A stretch of 64,000 nucleotides of DNA from Kaistia terrae. GTDB lineage: Bacteria; Pseudomonadota; Alphaproteobacteria; Rhizobiales; Kaistiaceae. The DNA lies in the NCBI RefSeq assembly GCF_026344005.1, contig NZ_JAPKNH010000002.1, positions 868,001-932,000 of the forward strand. Reading direction: 5' to 3'. Shown here piece after piece: positions 33,395-43,492 of the stretch. How positions within the stretch are numbered: the first letter of the stretch is position 1; each line of letters starts with the position of its first letter. The translations under genes were made by a program, and so were the position numbers. Under the pieces are notes generated by a model. It searched no databases. It saw nothing but the letters and a program-made list of their open reading frames with translations, and had not been told where the DNA came from.

Positions 33395-34312
33395 CTAGCG
33401 GCCTGAGCGGAACGGCTGGCAGTAGAGAGTCTTCCGCTGCTGGCTCCAGACACAATTGGCGCCATTGCTTCCGTTGGCGTTGGCGATCCGAACGCTCTTC
33501 AGGCCGACCGTGCCCATGTTGAATTTGGCATTGGCAAAGGAGCTGCTCATGGCGCTGGATGAGCCGAACGGCGTCTTAGCCGTGGCGGATGCGGTTGCCC
33601 GCGCCCAGGCTGTCGCACCTTTCTGGGTCGCGTGAGCGTAAGCGGTGGCCGCGCTCTTGGCTGCGGATCGAACGTCGCGGGCGGTGAAAGCGGTGCCCGA
33701 GGCGAAGGTGCTCGACATCGCTGTCGCGCTGACGCGGTTGGAGATCGCGATCGAATAGGTACCGGTATCCGTATAGGCCATCGACATCGTGCTGCCGTCG
33801 CGCATCTTCTTGTTCACCACGGTGCCGCCGGTCGCCGATGTCTTGTGGTTCTTGCCGCCTACCGCGGTGGCGCTGGTTTCGCTGCCGGCGCTGGTATAGG
33901 CCGTCGGCGTTTCGCCTGAAATTGCGACTGCGGTCACGGTCGTGCCGGCTGTTGCCTTGGTGTCGTCCGACGGCGTTGTTGCCGAGGCGCCTGCGGCGCC
34001 GGTCGCGGAGGATGAGGCCTGGATGGTGCCGCCTTCATTGGAGACGCTGGCGGTAGCGCTGGTGCCGGCTCCCGCACTGGTGGCGGAGCCACCGTCCGAC
34101 TGGGAGGATTGCGCACCGCCGCTGCTGGTGGTGGTGGATGAGGCGCCGGAGTCGCTGGGGCTGGATGACGTGGTTCCGGCGGAGCCGCCCGTGCCTGAAG
34201 CGTCTTCCGCGTAGGCAACGGGCGGGGAGAGCATCAAAAGGACAGCCGCCAGGGCAATATACCGCGAAGTCTGCCCAACAATATGGGCGGACGAACCTTT
34301 TGTCCGGAACAT
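33395..34312 (-). CDS. Large secreted Ser/Thr/Ala/Gly-rich protein with C-terminal Cys pair
   Basis: 305 residues from the ATG at 34312 (MFRTKGSSAHIVGQ). Signal peptide with cleavage near VAYAED. A 100-residue Ser/Thr/Gly-rich stretch is followed by an Ala/Thr/Ser-rich region with more order (VTAVAISGETPTAYTSAG; STMSMAYTDTGTYSIAIS), an Ala-rich helical part (ARDVRSAAKSAATAYAHATQ) and the end GANCVWSQQRKTLYCQPF, with two Cys 10 residues apart. It is the first gene of the four-gene set. The DNA upstream is AT-rich and empty of genes. No family recognised. Confidence 0.75.
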   Translation of the reverse strand: MFRTKGSSAHIVGQTSRYIALAAVLLMLSPPVAYAEDASGTGGSAGTTSSSPSDSGASSTTTSSGGAQSSQSDGGSATSAGAGTSATASVSNEGGTIQASSSATGAAGASATTPSDDTKATAGTTVTAVAISGETPTAYTSAGSETSATAVGGKNHKTSATGGTVVNKKMRDGSTMSMAYTDTGTYSIAISNRVSATAMSSTFASGTAFTARDVRSAAKSAATAYAHATQKGATAWARATASATAKTPFGSSSAMSSSFANAKFNMGTVGLKSVRIANANGSNGANCVWSQQRKTLYCQPFRSGR

Positions 34313-35079
34313 GATTTGAACCCCTAATTGAAAATACAAATATGAATTGGCTTCAATTGAGACGCAGGTCCTGCCAGACCTCACCTCTCGCTGGCATGAA
34401 GTTACTGCATCTCAAAGGGGTATTGAAGAGGGGGGCGTTCCCCGCTCTATTCCAGTATCAGCCAATATTTCCAATATCCGGCTACGGGCTGCCAGTAAAT
34501 CTATAGTAATAGACGATTGGTGAAGCCGCATGACTCGCATGCTTGTCTTATCGGTATGACTGACGTGAAGGGAGCTCAGCCAGGTTGGTCGGCCCGCAAA
34601 TCGGAGAATTGTTTCAAAATTCGCTATTGCGCGAAATTTTTGCCAGCAATCGGCTGCGTTGAATTATGGCTAGATTGAGACACTTAATTCATCATATGAA
34701 ATGGAGCGCAACAAGACGTTATGGTTGTGTCCTGGTGTAACGAAGTTGTGACAGTACGCGAGGCTCGGTAAAATATAACGGGACTCTATACTTCCGCCAT
34801 GGAAGGACTTGATCCGCCAGAGGCTTTCCGGGAGCGCGATGCTGTAGACGTCGGGATCCGCCGTGGTGTCGTCGTGATCGCCGTCACAGGCTTCGCGCAT
34901 CACGAGCGCTAGCCGCTCAAGTAAATCCGAACGGATTCGCGCTAAGTCTTTAGTCTAGTGCGGATCCGACTATCGGTCAGGAAGCGCAGGCGCAGGGCCT
35001 GGCTGAGCTCGCCAGAAGGGCATTTTAGCCGTGCCGCGAGAGGCGCTGGTCCGCCTGGGCCGTCCGGCTTGGCGGCAGC
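34313..35079. other. AT-richer intergenic region upstream of the secreted cluster
   Basis: 767 bases without a gene I can support. The part 34320-34960 is noticeably AT-richer than the window, which fits a promoter region or recently acquired DNA. A 77-codon frame on the minus strand (34670-34903) starts with GTG, has no family pattern and is not called. Confidence 0.45.
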
Positions 35080-36099
35080 CTACTTGGCCAGGACCTCGAC
35101 TTCGCGGTTGAGACCGGGCTCGACCTTGAAGTTGCGCTCGTGGATCTGGTTGTCGTGCTTGGCGATGGCGGTGTAGTCGCCGATCGCCAGGATCACGTCG
35201 GGGAAGGCGCCGGCGCTGTCGAAAACCGTTTCGCCGGCGGGTGTCATCACCGTCCAGGAGGTGTTGGCAAGCGCTTCGCCGCCGCCTTCCGACACCAGCT
35301 TGAGCGTGATGCGGGCGGCCTGGTGGAACATGCGCACTTCGGTCAGCTTGCCGGCCTCGACGACGATGTCGGCGCGGGCGATGGCGTTGGCTTCGCCGTA
35401 GCGGCTGACAATGTGATAGGTGCCGGCATTCAGGCGGACGATCTGGTAGTCGCGCAGCGCCGGCACAAGCGGCGAGCGTTCTTCGCCACCCGAGCTGTCG
35501 CCTGGAAAGATGTCGAACTTGACGAGATTGGGCAGGGGGGCGAGGTCCTTGCCGACCAGCGCATCGAGCTTGAGACCGCCGGCATTGAGCACGAGGGTTT
35601 CGTGCTCGTCGCCGCCGCCGACGCTGATCCGCTTCATGCCGCCGGCTCGGCCATAGGCGGCATGAATGACATATTCGCCGGCCTGAAGGGGCAGGCTCAC
35701 CGTGCCGCCTTCGGTTTCGCGCACGAGCGAAAGCTTGCCGTCCTTGCCGGGCTTGCTGGAGAAGACGCGCCAGACGATGCCCTTGGGGATGCTGGGGCCG
35801 CCGTCGAGCAGCTTCGCTTCCAGCATGAGGCCCGGCTGGGGCCGGGTTTCGGTGGCTCTTGGACTTACCGCTACAGGCTTGCCCGGCTTCAGCAGGGCGG
35901 CGGGGTCGATCTGGTCGGGCAGCAGAGGGGCGAGAGAGAGCGGGTCCGAAGGGGCGGCGCCATCGGGAATGTCGGCGGGCGGGATCGGCGGCGCGTCCTG
36001 CGCCTGCGCGGGCAGGGTGGAAACCGCGAAAATGACGGCCATGGCGGTTCCCGCCATCCGGACCTGCTGCATCCACCAGTTTGAAGCGTTCACGCGCAC
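35080..36099 (-). CDS. Hypothetical secreted protein with beta-sandwich repeats
   Basis: 339 residues from a GTG at 36099; ATG at 36072 (MQQVRMAG) or 36057 are alternatives. A signal peptide ends near LPAQAQ. Pro/Ala-rich residues 34-85 are followed by three similar beta-rich segments of about 80 residues, each with a pattern like LQAGEYVIHAAYGRA, LNAGTYHIVSRYGEA and LAIGDYTAIAKHDNQ, which resemble carboxypeptidase-regulatory (CarboxypepD_reg/PEGA-like) folds. I take it as a periplasmic or surface structural protein conserved in alphaproteobacteria. Function unknown. Confidence 0.75.
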   Translation of the reverse strand: MRVNASNWWMQQVRMAGTAMAVIFAVSTLPAQAQDAPPIPPADIPDGAAPSDPLSLAPLLPDQIDPAALLKPGKPVAVSPRATETRPQPGLMLEAKLLDGGPSIPKGIVWRVFSSKPGKDGKLSLVRETEGGTVSLPLQAGEYVIHAAYGRAGGMKRISVGGGDEHETLVLNAGGLKLDALVGKDLAPLPNLVKFDIFPGDSSGGEERSPLVPALRDYQIVRLNAGTYHIVSRYGEANAIARADIVVEAGKLTEVRMFHQAARITLKLVSEGGGEALANTSWTVMTPAGETVFDSAGAFPDVILAIGDYTAIAKHDNQIHERNFKVEPGLNREVEVLAK

Positions 36100-36343
36100 A
36101 TCTCGATCCAGTCCCGAACGATCCTTCCGGATGTCCGTTAGAGCCCGATCAGCATGGCGATTTCAAGACCAGCGCATTGGAAATCGACCCTCCGCAGCCT
36201 CGGAAAGCCTGCGAATCCACGGGGGTTGCAATGGCAGCGGATTCATCCGATGTCTGCTGCAGCTAGACGCGCCTTGTCATCGATGGCAAGCCGCCCGCCA
36301 ACTCCTCCCGTCTTTCCTGTTCGCGGATGCCAAGACAGACACG

Positions 36344-36922
36344 ATGACAGACACAATTTCGCTTCTGAAGACACGACGTTCGTTCCCATCCATGAACCTC
36401 GTCGAGCCCGGCCCGACGCCGGAGCAATTGACTGAACTCCTGACCATTGCCAGCCGCGTGCCGGACCACGGCAAGCTGGCGCCTTGGCGCTTCATCCTGT
36501 TCCGGGGCGATACGCGCACAGAGGCCGGCGAGGCGACGGCGGCAGTGCTGCTGAAGAACCGTCCGGATCTCGACGAGAAGTCGCTGGCGCACGAGAAGAA
36601 CCGCTTCCTGCGCTCGCCGCTGGTCGTGGCCGTCGTCAGCCGCGCAGCGCCGCATGCCAAGATCCCGGAATGGGAACAGTTGATGTCGGCCGGCGCCGTT
36701 GCGATGAACCTGATCGTCGCCGCCAATGCCATGGGTTTCGCGACGCAGTGGTTGACCGAATGGGTCACCTATGACGCCGAGGCTCGCCGCGTGATCGGCC
36801 TGGCCGAGACGGAGAAGCTGGTCGGTCTGGTCTATGTCGGCACGCCCAACACCGAGCCGTTCGAGCGTCCGCGCCCGTCGCTCGCCGACATTGTCAGCGA
36901 GTGGACGCCTCCGGTAGTCTGA
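36344..36922 (+). CDS. Nitroreductase family protein (YdjA/RutE-like)
   Basis: 192 residues from the ATG at 36344 (MTDTISLLKTRRSFP). FMN-binding nitroreductase fold: TRRSFPSMNL at the N-terminus contacts the flavin phosphate, VPDHGKLAPWRFILFRG is the family's P-D-x-x-x-L-x-P-W-R region, and AVAMNLIVAANAMGFATQWLTEW lines the flavin. Short members like this reduce nitro or quinone compounds with NAD(P)H. The frame extends far upstream as a shadow of the opposite-strand gene. Substrate unknown. Confidence 0.9.
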   Translation: MTDTISLLKTRRSFPSMNLVEPGPTPEQLTELLTIASRVPDHGKLAPWRFILFRGDTRTEAGEATAAVLLKNRPDLDEKSLAHEKNRFLRSPLVVAVVSRAAPHAKIPEWEQLMSAGAVAMNLIVAANAMGFATQWLTEWVTYDAEARRVIGLAETEKLVGLVYVGTPNTEPFERPRPSLADIVSEWTPPVV

Positions 36923-36934
36923 TCGCCAAAGCTC

Positions 36935-37036
36935 CGTCATTCCTCGCGAAAGCAGGGATCCATTCAGCCGAAGCCTTGACCGGAATAATCCCGATGCCTC
37001 GGCTGTATGGATCCCGGGTCTCCGTCCGGGATGACG
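36935..37036. repeat. Interspersed inverted-repeat element
   Basis: Contains GTCATTCC-TCGCGAAAGCAGGGATCC at the left and GGATCCCGGGTCTCC-GTCCGGGATGAC at the right, so outer ends (GTCATTCC / GGGATGAC) and inner arms (GGGATCCATTCAGCCGA / TCGGCTGTATGGATCCC) are inverted. This is a known style of dispersed element in rhizobial genomes, here between nitroreductase and NAD kinase genes. Confidence 0.65.
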
Positions 37037-37077
37037 GCGCGCGTGTGGGAAGCAGCAGCGGCTGGGTGGTCCGAGCC

Positions 37078-37860
37078 TCAGTAGCGGAACTGCTCTGCCA
37101 GAATGCGGTCGTCCCAGCTGTGGCCGGGGTCGAACAGGATCAGGCTCTTGGTGCGGCGATCCTGCTTGATGGCGATTTTCATCACCGACTTGATCTCGGT
37201 ATGGTCGGCCACCGCGTTGACCGGGCGCTTTTCCGGCTCCAGCACCTCGATTGTCACGGTCACTCGATCCGGGATCAGCGCGCCGCGCCAATGGCGGGGC
37301 CTGAAGGCGCTGATCGGCGTCAGCGCCAGCAGCGGCGCATGGATCGGCAAAATCGGTCCATGGGCGGAGAGGTTATAGGCTGTCGAGCCCGCTGGCGTTG
37401 AAACCAGCACGCCGTCGCCGATCAGCTCTTCCAGCCGGACCCGGTCGTCGATCGAGATGCGCAGCTTCGCCGTCTGGTAGGATTGGCGAAACAGAGACAC
37501 TTCATTGATGGCGAAGGCGCGATGCTCGTTGCCGCTGGCATCGTGGGCATCCATGCGCAGCGGATGCAGTGTCGAGGGGATCGAAGCGGCGATGCGCTCG
37601 CGAAGATCGTCTTCGCGATATTCGTTCATCAGGAAGCCGACCGAGCCGCGGTTCATGCCGTAGATCGGCTTGCCGGAATTCATGAAGCGATGAAGCGTCT
37701 GCAGCATGAAGCCGTCGCCACCCAGCGCCACGACGATGTCGGCGGCCTCGGGGTCGACACCGTCATAGCGCGCCGAGAGACGCGTCTGCGCCTCGTTCGC
37801 GTCCGGTGTCCCGCTGGCGATGAAGGCGATCGCCCCTTGCCGCACTGGTTCGATCGCCAT
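37078..37860 (-). CDS. nadK: NAD kinase
   Basis: 260 residues from the ATG at 37860 ([16 protein letters not shown]). Phosphorylates NAD to NADP. The GGDG motif with the catalytic Asp lies at 47-50 ([11 protein letters not shown]), followed by the NE motif ([11 protein letters not shown]) and the conserved [14 protein letters not shown]. Length fits the alphaproteobacterial NadK (about 257). The frame continues upstream to 37917, but those residues are not part of the family. Confidence 0.94.
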   Translation of the reverse strand: MAIEPVRQGAIAFIASGTPDANEAQTRLSARYDGVDPEAADIVVALGGDGFMLQTLHRFMNSGKPIYGMNRGSVGFLMNEYREDDLRERIAASIPSTLHPLRMDAHDASGNEHRAFAINEVSLFRQSYQTAKLRISIDDRVRLEELIGDGVLVSTPAGSTAYNLSAHGPILPIHAPLLALTPISAFRPRHWRGALIPDRVTVTIEVLEPEKRPVNAVADHTEIKSVMKIAIKQDRRTKSLILFDPGHSWDDRILAEQFRY

Positions 37861-37981
37861 GATTTCCTCCCGGTCGCGACGGATCGCGTCCGTATTGCTG
37901 TTGACCGGGCGTACCATGCCGCCCGGGCGTTTCCAAACCGTTGAGAGTGGCAGACCCCGTCAGGGGATCTGAAATTCCCCG

Positions 37982-38686
<705 letters not shown>

Positions 38687-38863
38687 GACGATTTCCTGCA
38701 GACGGGGCCTGCACTCTGTCCCGAGCCCACAGGACGGCGCAAGCGTTTCGGCGTTTTCCCTCATGCGACGCAGTTGTCAGTTGCGGCGCGGCGATGTGGA
38801 GGATAGTGCTGCGCGCCTGCGGAGCCCGTCTTCGTCGCATCCAGATCGAGGTTAGTCACAACC

Positions 38864-39724
38864 ATGTCCGTCGAACCCGCGCGTTTTGTTCTCACCCTGT
38901 CGTGCGGCGATCGTCGAGGTATTGTCGCGGCCGTGGCCAACTGCATTGCTTCGCAGGGCTGCAACATCGTCGAGAGCGCGCAATATGGCGATCCGGACAG
39001 CGGTCGCTTCTTCATGCGCGTTTCGTTCTCTGGCCTGCCTGACACCTCGGTCGAGAGCTTTGCCCGCGGCTTCGAGCCGGTGGCGACCGCGTACGATCTG
39101 GATTGGAAGCTGCATGACCTGAAGGTCAAGCCGCGTGTCCTTATCCTCGTCTCGAAGATGGGGCACTGCCTGAACGACCTGCTTTATCGCAATTCGATCG
39201 GCCAGATCCCGATGGATCTCGTCTCCGTCGTTTCCAATCACGAAACGATGCGTCGCCGCGTCGAGGGCGAGGGGCTGCCCTATCATTACATTCCGATGGA
39301 TGGCCGCACCAAGGCCGAGCAGGAAGGCGAGATCCTCGCCCTGATCGACGAACAGAAGATCGATCTGGTCGTGCTCGCCCGCTACATGCAGGTGCTGTCG
39401 GACGACATGTCGGCCCGCCTCGCTGGCCGCGTCATCAACATCCACCATTCCTTCCTGCCGAGCTTCAAGGGCGCCAAGCCCTATCACCGCGCGCATGAGC
39501 GCGGCGTCAAGTTGATCGGCGCGACGGCGCATTACGTCACGGCCGAACTCGACGAAGGCCCGATCATCGAACAGGATGTCGGCCGCGTCGATCACGCCAT
39601 GTCGGCGGAGACGATGATCGCCATCGGCCGCGATATCGAGAACACAGTGCTGGCCCGCGCGGTCAAGTTCCACATCGAGCATCGGGTCCTTCTCAATGAC
39701 ACACGGACAGTCGTCTTCCGCTAA
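38864..39724 (+). CDS. purU: Formyltetrahydrofolate deformylase
   Basis: 286 residues. Hydrolyses 10-formyl-THF to THF and formate. An N-terminal ACT domain (1-85, [20 protein letters not shown]) precedes the formyltransferase-like catalytic domain with the triad residues in [12 protein letters not shown] (Asn, His) and [11 protein letters not shown] (Asp). The ACT domain identifies PurU rather than PurN. Its 3' end overlaps folD by 29 bases, so the two one-carbon enzymes are made together. Confidence 0.95.
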   Translation: MSVEPARFVLTLSCGDRRGIVAAVANCIASQGCNIVESAQYGDPDSGRFFMRVSFSGLPDTSVESFARGFEPVATAYDLDWKLHDLKVKPRVLILVSKMGHCLNDLLYRNSIGQIPMDLVSVVSNHETMRRRVEGEGLPYHYIPMDGRTKAEQEGEILALIDEQKIDLVVLARYMQVLSDDMSARLAGRVINIHHSFLPSFKGAKPYHRAHERGVKLIGATAHYVTAELDEGPIIEQDVGRVDHAMSAETMIAIGRDIENTVLARAVKFHIEHRVLLNDTRTVVFR

Positions 39725-40622
39725 GGCCGCCGTCATCGACGGCAAGGCGGTTGCCGCCGAGATCACCGCCAAGGTCGCGGTCGAGACCGGCCGCCTGATC
39801 GAGGCCGGAGGTTTGGCTCCCGGCCTCGCCGTCGTGCTGGTCGGCGACGATGCCGCCAGCCAGGTCTATGTCGGGGCCAAAGGGCGCAAGGCGAGCGAAC
39901 TCGGTTTTCACTCGGTCCAGCACACGCTGCCTCTCTCGACCAGCGAGGCCGAAGTATTGGCCATCGTCGAGCAGCTGAACCGCGACCCGGCGATCCACGG
40001 CATCCTCGTCCAGCTGCCGCTTCCCCGGCATATCGACACGTCGAAGGTGATCGAGGCAATCGATCCGGCCAAGGACGTCGACGGCTTCCACCCGATCAAT
40101 GTCGGCCGACTGGCGATCGGCGAACGCGACCGCGCGCTGGTCTCCTGCACGCCGGCCGGTTGCCTGCTGCTGGTCAAGCGCGTGCTCGGCGACGATCTCG
40201 CCGGCAAGGACGCGCTCGTGATCGGCCGCTCCAACATCGTCGGCAAGCCGATGGCGCAATTGCTGCTGCAGGAAAGCTGCACCGTGACGGTCGCCCATTC
40301 GCGCAGCCGCGACCTGCCGGAGCTGGCGCGCAAGGCGGACATCATCGTCGCCGCGGTTGGTAGGCCGGAGATGGTTCGTGGCGACTGGGTCAAGCCCGGC
40401 GCTGTGATCATCGATGTCGGCATGAACCGTATTCCCGCGCCCGAGCGCGGCGAGGGCAAGACCCGCCTCGTCGGCGATGTCGCCTATGACGAGGCGGCGG
40501 CGGTAGCGAGCGCGATCACGCCGGTTCCCGGCGGCGTCGGCCCGATGACGATCGCCATGCTGATGGCCAACACGCTGACGGCCGCCTGCCGCGCTGCCGG
40601 CAAGCCCGAGCCGAAGTTCTAG
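39696..40622 (+). CDS. folD: Methylenetetrahydrofolate dehydrogenase / cyclohydrolase FolD
   Basis: 308 residues, bifunctional enzyme linking methylene-, methenyl- and 10-formyl-THF with NADP. The catalytic Lys lies in [13 protein letters not shown]; other signatures are [25 protein letters not shown], and [16 protein letters not shown] (NADP site), ending with [15 protein letters not shown]. It overlaps purU by 29 bases. The start at 39696 adds about ten residues before the usual [10 protein letters not shown]. The pairing with purU points to balancing of the formyl-THF pool. Confidence 0.96.
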   Translation: MTHGQSSSAKAAVIDGKAVAAEITAKVAVETGRLIEAGGLAPGLAVVLVGDDAASQVYVGAKGRKASELGFHSVQHTLPLSTSEAEVLAIVEQLNRDPAIHGILVQLPLPRHIDTSKVIEAIDPAKDVDGFHPINVGRLAIGERDRALVSCTPAGCLLLVKRVLGDDLAGKDALVIGRSNIVGKPMAQLLLQESCTVTVAHSRSRDLPELARKADIIVAAVGRPEMVRGDWVKPGAVIIDVGMNRIPAPERGEGKTRLVGDVAYDEAAAVASAITPVPGGVGPMTIAMLMANTLTAACRAAGKPEPKF

Positions 40623-40653
40623 GGGCGCTCGTCGATTGGCGCGGGGCTTTCTT

Positions 40654-40777
40654 CACCTCTCCCTGAGGGAGAGGTCGGAGCGAAGCTCCGGGTGAGGGTT
40701 TAGGAAACCATCCGGTGAGGCCGTAAACCCTCACCCGCCGCACTGCGTGCGTCGACCTCTCCCTGAGGGAGAGGTGA
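40654..40777. repeat. Composite palindromic repeat (two hairpin units around an inverted repeat)
   Basis: Two copies of the CTCTCCCTGAGGGAGAG hairpin (near 40657-40673 and 40757-40773) bracket an inner inverted repeat (GGTGAGGGTTTA near 40691, TAAACCCTCACC near 40724). The unit also occurs singly at 29438. This BIME-like layout, in the 175-base gap between folD and the convergent transporter gene, may form a large cruciform or end both transcripts. Confidence 0.8.
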
Positions 40778-40798
40778 AGGGAAGGCTTCGGCTCGACC

Positions 40799-41698
40799 CT
40801 ACCGCCCTTGGCGGGCGCGTTTGCGCTCGCGGTGCATGATGTAGAGGCCGCTGGCGATCACGATCGTCGCGCCGAACACCATGATCGGGTCGACATGCGT
40901 GCCGAACAACAGCGCGCCATAGAGGATCGCCCAGAGGATCATCGAATACTGCATCGGCGCGATGACCGAGGCCGGCGCCAGCGACAGCGACTTCGCCACG
41001 CAGAACTGCGCGCTGCCCATGAACAGGCCCGTGCAGGCGAACAGCGCCATGTCCGGCCATGTCGGCATGCGGAAGGTAACGATCATGCCGGGCAGGCCGA
41101 CGACGATCAGCCCTGTGACGACCGCCAGCACCATGACCGCATGCTGCTCCTCGCGCGCGATCCGGCGCATCACCAGCACGGTGAACGAGCCGAGGAAGGC
41201 ACCGGCCAGCGCCGCCGCATGGCCGGCATTCAGCGCCTCGAAGCCGGGACGCACCATGACCAGGATGCCGAGCAACCCGACCAGCACCGCACCCCAGCGA
41301 TGCAGTCCGACGCGCTCGCCCAGGATCGGGATCGACAGCATCGTCACGAAGATCGGCGTGCAGAAGGCGATCGAATAGCTCTCGGCCAGCGGCAAACGTG
41401 AAAAGCTGTAGAAGCCGAACACCGTCGCGCTGCCGGCGAGCAGGGCGCGCAGCACGACGAGGCGTGGGTGGCGGATGCGAAGCGCTTGGAAGCTGCTGTT
41501 TCGCAGGATCATCACCGTCAGCGGGATCAGCGCGAACAGGGCCTGGGTGACGATGATCTGGAAGACGGAGTAGCGCGCCGTCAGAAGTTTGACCATCGCG
41601 TCGCTGGTGGCGAACAGGATGTTGCCGGAGAGCGCGATCAGGATGCCGGCGACGACGCGTTCGGCGTGGTCGTTGGTGGTGGGCAGCACAGCCGTCAT
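40799..41698 (-). CDS. DMT-superfamily (EamA) transporter
   Basis: 299 residues with ten predicted membrane helices in two EamA repeats (about 15-145 and 155-290). Repeat signatures: ILFATSDAMVKLLTARYS at the first, FYSFSRLPLAESYSIAFCTPIFV near 95-115, and APASVIAPMQYSMILWAILYG in the second. Members export metabolites or amino acids; S-adenosylmethionine and riboflavin carriers are of this type. Substrate unknown. It is flanked by the composite palindrome on one side and the 44-base element on the other. Confidence 0.9.
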   Translation of the reverse strand: MTAVLPTTNDHAERVVAGILIALSGNILFATSDAMVKLLTARYSVFQIIVTQALFALIPLTVMILRNSSFQALRIRHPRLVVLRALLAGSATVFGFYSFSRLPLAESYSIAFCTPIFVTMLSIPILGERVGLHRWGAVLVGLLGILVMVRPGFEALNAGHAAALAGAFLGSFTVLVMRRIAREEQHAVMVLAVVTGLIVVGLPGMIVTFRMPTWPDMALFACTGLFMGSAQFCVAKSLSLAPASVIAPMQYSMILWAILYGALLFGTHVDPIMVFGATIVIASGLYIMHRERKRARQGR

Positions 41699-42122
41699 CG
41701 GCTTCCGCTCCTGTGAAGCGGGATAGAGCGGTTCATCGTTTCATGGAAACGCCGAACGGCTCCAACTCTCTGTCTGATCGCGCTTTCTCCACGCGAACCG
41801 GTACCCACTTCGTTCGAAAGCGCTTTAATCCAGCGCGCGTCAACAACGACGCGACGCTTCTCGGCAAGGATAGACACGACGGCCTCGGGTGGTGTGCGGG
41901 TGACAGACCGGCTGGAGAGACTCACCAGCCATGGTTGCAAGCCAATGCAAGACCCGCCCGGTGACGGAATCAAGGCGTATTCGCGCCGATTCGGGGCCAG
42001 TATGATGATGTTATGATGTTGTTGAGCGCCTGTGGCGGAAAAGCCCGGTCAAGGGGGCATCGGCCGCATTGGCGGGCGGGTTGCAAGCGCTAGTATGGCG
42101 CTCACGAATCGAAGGGGCCCCC
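41699..42122. other. Intergenic region with 44-base element
   Basis: 424 bases between divergent genes. It contains the 44-base element at 41780-41823 and a related segment (CGTTTCATGGAAACG near 41735-41752). Promoters of the DMT gene and of the UDP-glucuronate decarboxylase gene should lie here. No gene with support. Confidence 0.4.
41780..41823. repeat. 44-base interspersed element, copy 2
   Basis: Shares the core CGAACCGGTACCCACTTCG with the copy at 53129-53172; the outer ends GCGCTTTC and GAAAGCGC are inverted. Same length as the other two copies in the window. Confidence 0.75.
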
Positions 42123-43076
42123 ATGCATTCGAACAAGCGAATTCTCGTCACCGGCGGCGCAGGCTTTCTCGGCTCGCATCTGTGCGACCGGTTGCTGGCG
42201 CGCGGCGACGAGGTGCTCTGCGCCGACAATTTCTTCACCGGCTCCCGTCGCAATGTCGAGCATCTGATCGACCACAAGCGCTTCGAGCTGATGCGCCACG
42301 ACGTGACCTTTCCGCTCTATGTCGAGGTCGACGAGATCTACAATCTCGCCTGTCCGGCCTCGCCGGTGCACTACCAGCACGATCCCGTGGCGACGACCAA
42401 GGTCAGCGTGCATGGCGCGATCAACATGCTGGGGCTCGCCAAGCGCGTGAAGGCGAAGATCCTGCAGGCCTCGACCTCCGAGGTTTATGGCGATCCGTCC
42501 GTGCATCCGCAGACCGAGGACTATTGGGGCAACGTCAACCCGATCGGCATCCGCTCCTGCTATGACGAAGGCAAGCGCTGCGCCGAGACGCTGTTCTTCG
42601 ACTATTGGCGCCAGCACCAGCTGCGCATCAAGGTGATGCGGATCTTCAATACCTATGGTCCGCGCATGCACCCGAATGACGGGCGCGTCGTTTCCAATTT
42701 CATCGTCCAGGCGCTGCGCGGCGAGGACATCACCATTTATGGCGAGGGCGACCAGACGCGTTCGTTCTGCTATGTCGACGACCTGCTCGACGGCATGATC
42801 CGCCTGATGGATACGGGCGACGAGGTGACGGGACCGATCAATATCGGCAATCCCAACGAGTTCACCATCCGCCAGCTGGCGGAGCGGGTGATCGCCTTGA
42901 CCAATTCCTCGTCGAAGCTCGTCTTCAAGCCCTTGCCTTCCGACGATCCGCGCCAGCGCCAGCCCGATATCGGCCTCGCGCAGCGCGTGCTTGGCTGGCA
43001 GCCGACCATCGAGCTGGATGAGGGTCTCGGCCACACGATCCGCTATTTTGATGCCCTGATGAAGGAAACCGCATGA
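42123..43076 (+). CDS. UDP-glucuronate decarboxylase (UDP-xylose synthase)
   Basis: 317 residues from the ATG at 42123 ([17 protein letters not shown]). Extended SDR that turns UDP-glucuronate into UDP-xylose. Motifs: [11 protein letters not shown] for [19 protein letters not shown] (the UXS family signature), STSEVYGDP, and the catalytic YDEGKR (Tyr-x-x-x-Lys). It may supply nucleotide sugar for surface polysaccharide. It ends in an ATGA overlap with the HIT gene and lies 0.75 kb before the cellulose operon on the same strand. Confidence 0.92.
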   Translation: MHSNKRILVTGGAGFLGSHLCDRLLARGDEVLCADNFFTGSRRNVEHLIDHKRFELMRHDVTFPLYVEVDEIYNLACPASPVHYQHDPVATTKVSVHGAINMLGLAKRVKAKILQASTSEVYGDPSVHPQTEDYWGNVNPIGIRSCYDEGKRCAETLFFDYWRQHQLRIKVMRIFNTYGPRMHPNDGRVVSNFIVQALRGEDITIYGEGDQTRSFCYVDDLLDGMIRLMDTGDEVTGPINIGNPNEFTIRQLAERVIALTNSSSKLVFKPLPSDDPRQRQPDIGLAQRVLGWQPTIELDEGLGHTIRYFDALMKETA

Positions 43077-43492
43077 GCACGGCGTTCGCGGTGGCTCCCC
43101 AGATCGAGGCCGACAGCGTTCTGATTGCCGAGTGGTCGCTCTCCCAGCTCCGGCTGATGGACGACCGGCGGTTTCCCTGGCTGCTTCTCCTGCCGCGCAA
43201 GCCGGGGCTGGAGGAGTGGACGGAGCTCGACGACGGCGAACTCGCGGTTCTCGCGGTCGAGATCAAGCGGGCAGGGGCGGCGCTCGCCGCCGTCGCCAGC
43301 TTCGACAAGCTGAATGTCGGCGCGCTCGGCAACATCGTCCGCCAGATGCACGTCCACATCATCGGCCGGACGGTTGGCGATGCCGCCTGGCCCGGTCCCG
43401 TCTGGGGGAAGGGTGCTCGGGATCCCTATCCTTCGGATGAGCGCGAGGCGCTGGTCGCGCGTTTGCAGGCGACCCTGGCAACCGTCGCCTGA
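43073..43492 (+). CDS. HIT family protein
   Basis: 139 residues, histidine triad hydrolase fold. The triad motif reads [10 protein letters not shown]: the first His of the H-x-H-x-H motif is Gln here, the second and third remain. This variant is common in short alphaproteobacterial HIT proteins; the central His that forms the nucleotidyl intermediate is kept. Probably hydrolyses small nucleotide conjugates. Translationally coupled to the UDP-xylose synthase gene by a 4-base overlap. Confidence 0.88.
   Translation: MSTAFAVAPQIEADSVLIAEWSLSQLRLMDDRRFPWLLLLPRKPGLEEWTELDDGELAVLAVEIKRAGAALAAVASFDKLNVGALGNIVRQMHVHIIGRTVGDAAWPGPVWGKGARDPYPSDEREALVARLQATLATVA

Noticed and set aside
34670-34903. 77-codon frame in the AT-rich intergenic region
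   Set aside because: GTG start, no ribosome binding site, no family pattern and no link to a neighbour; left as noncoding.
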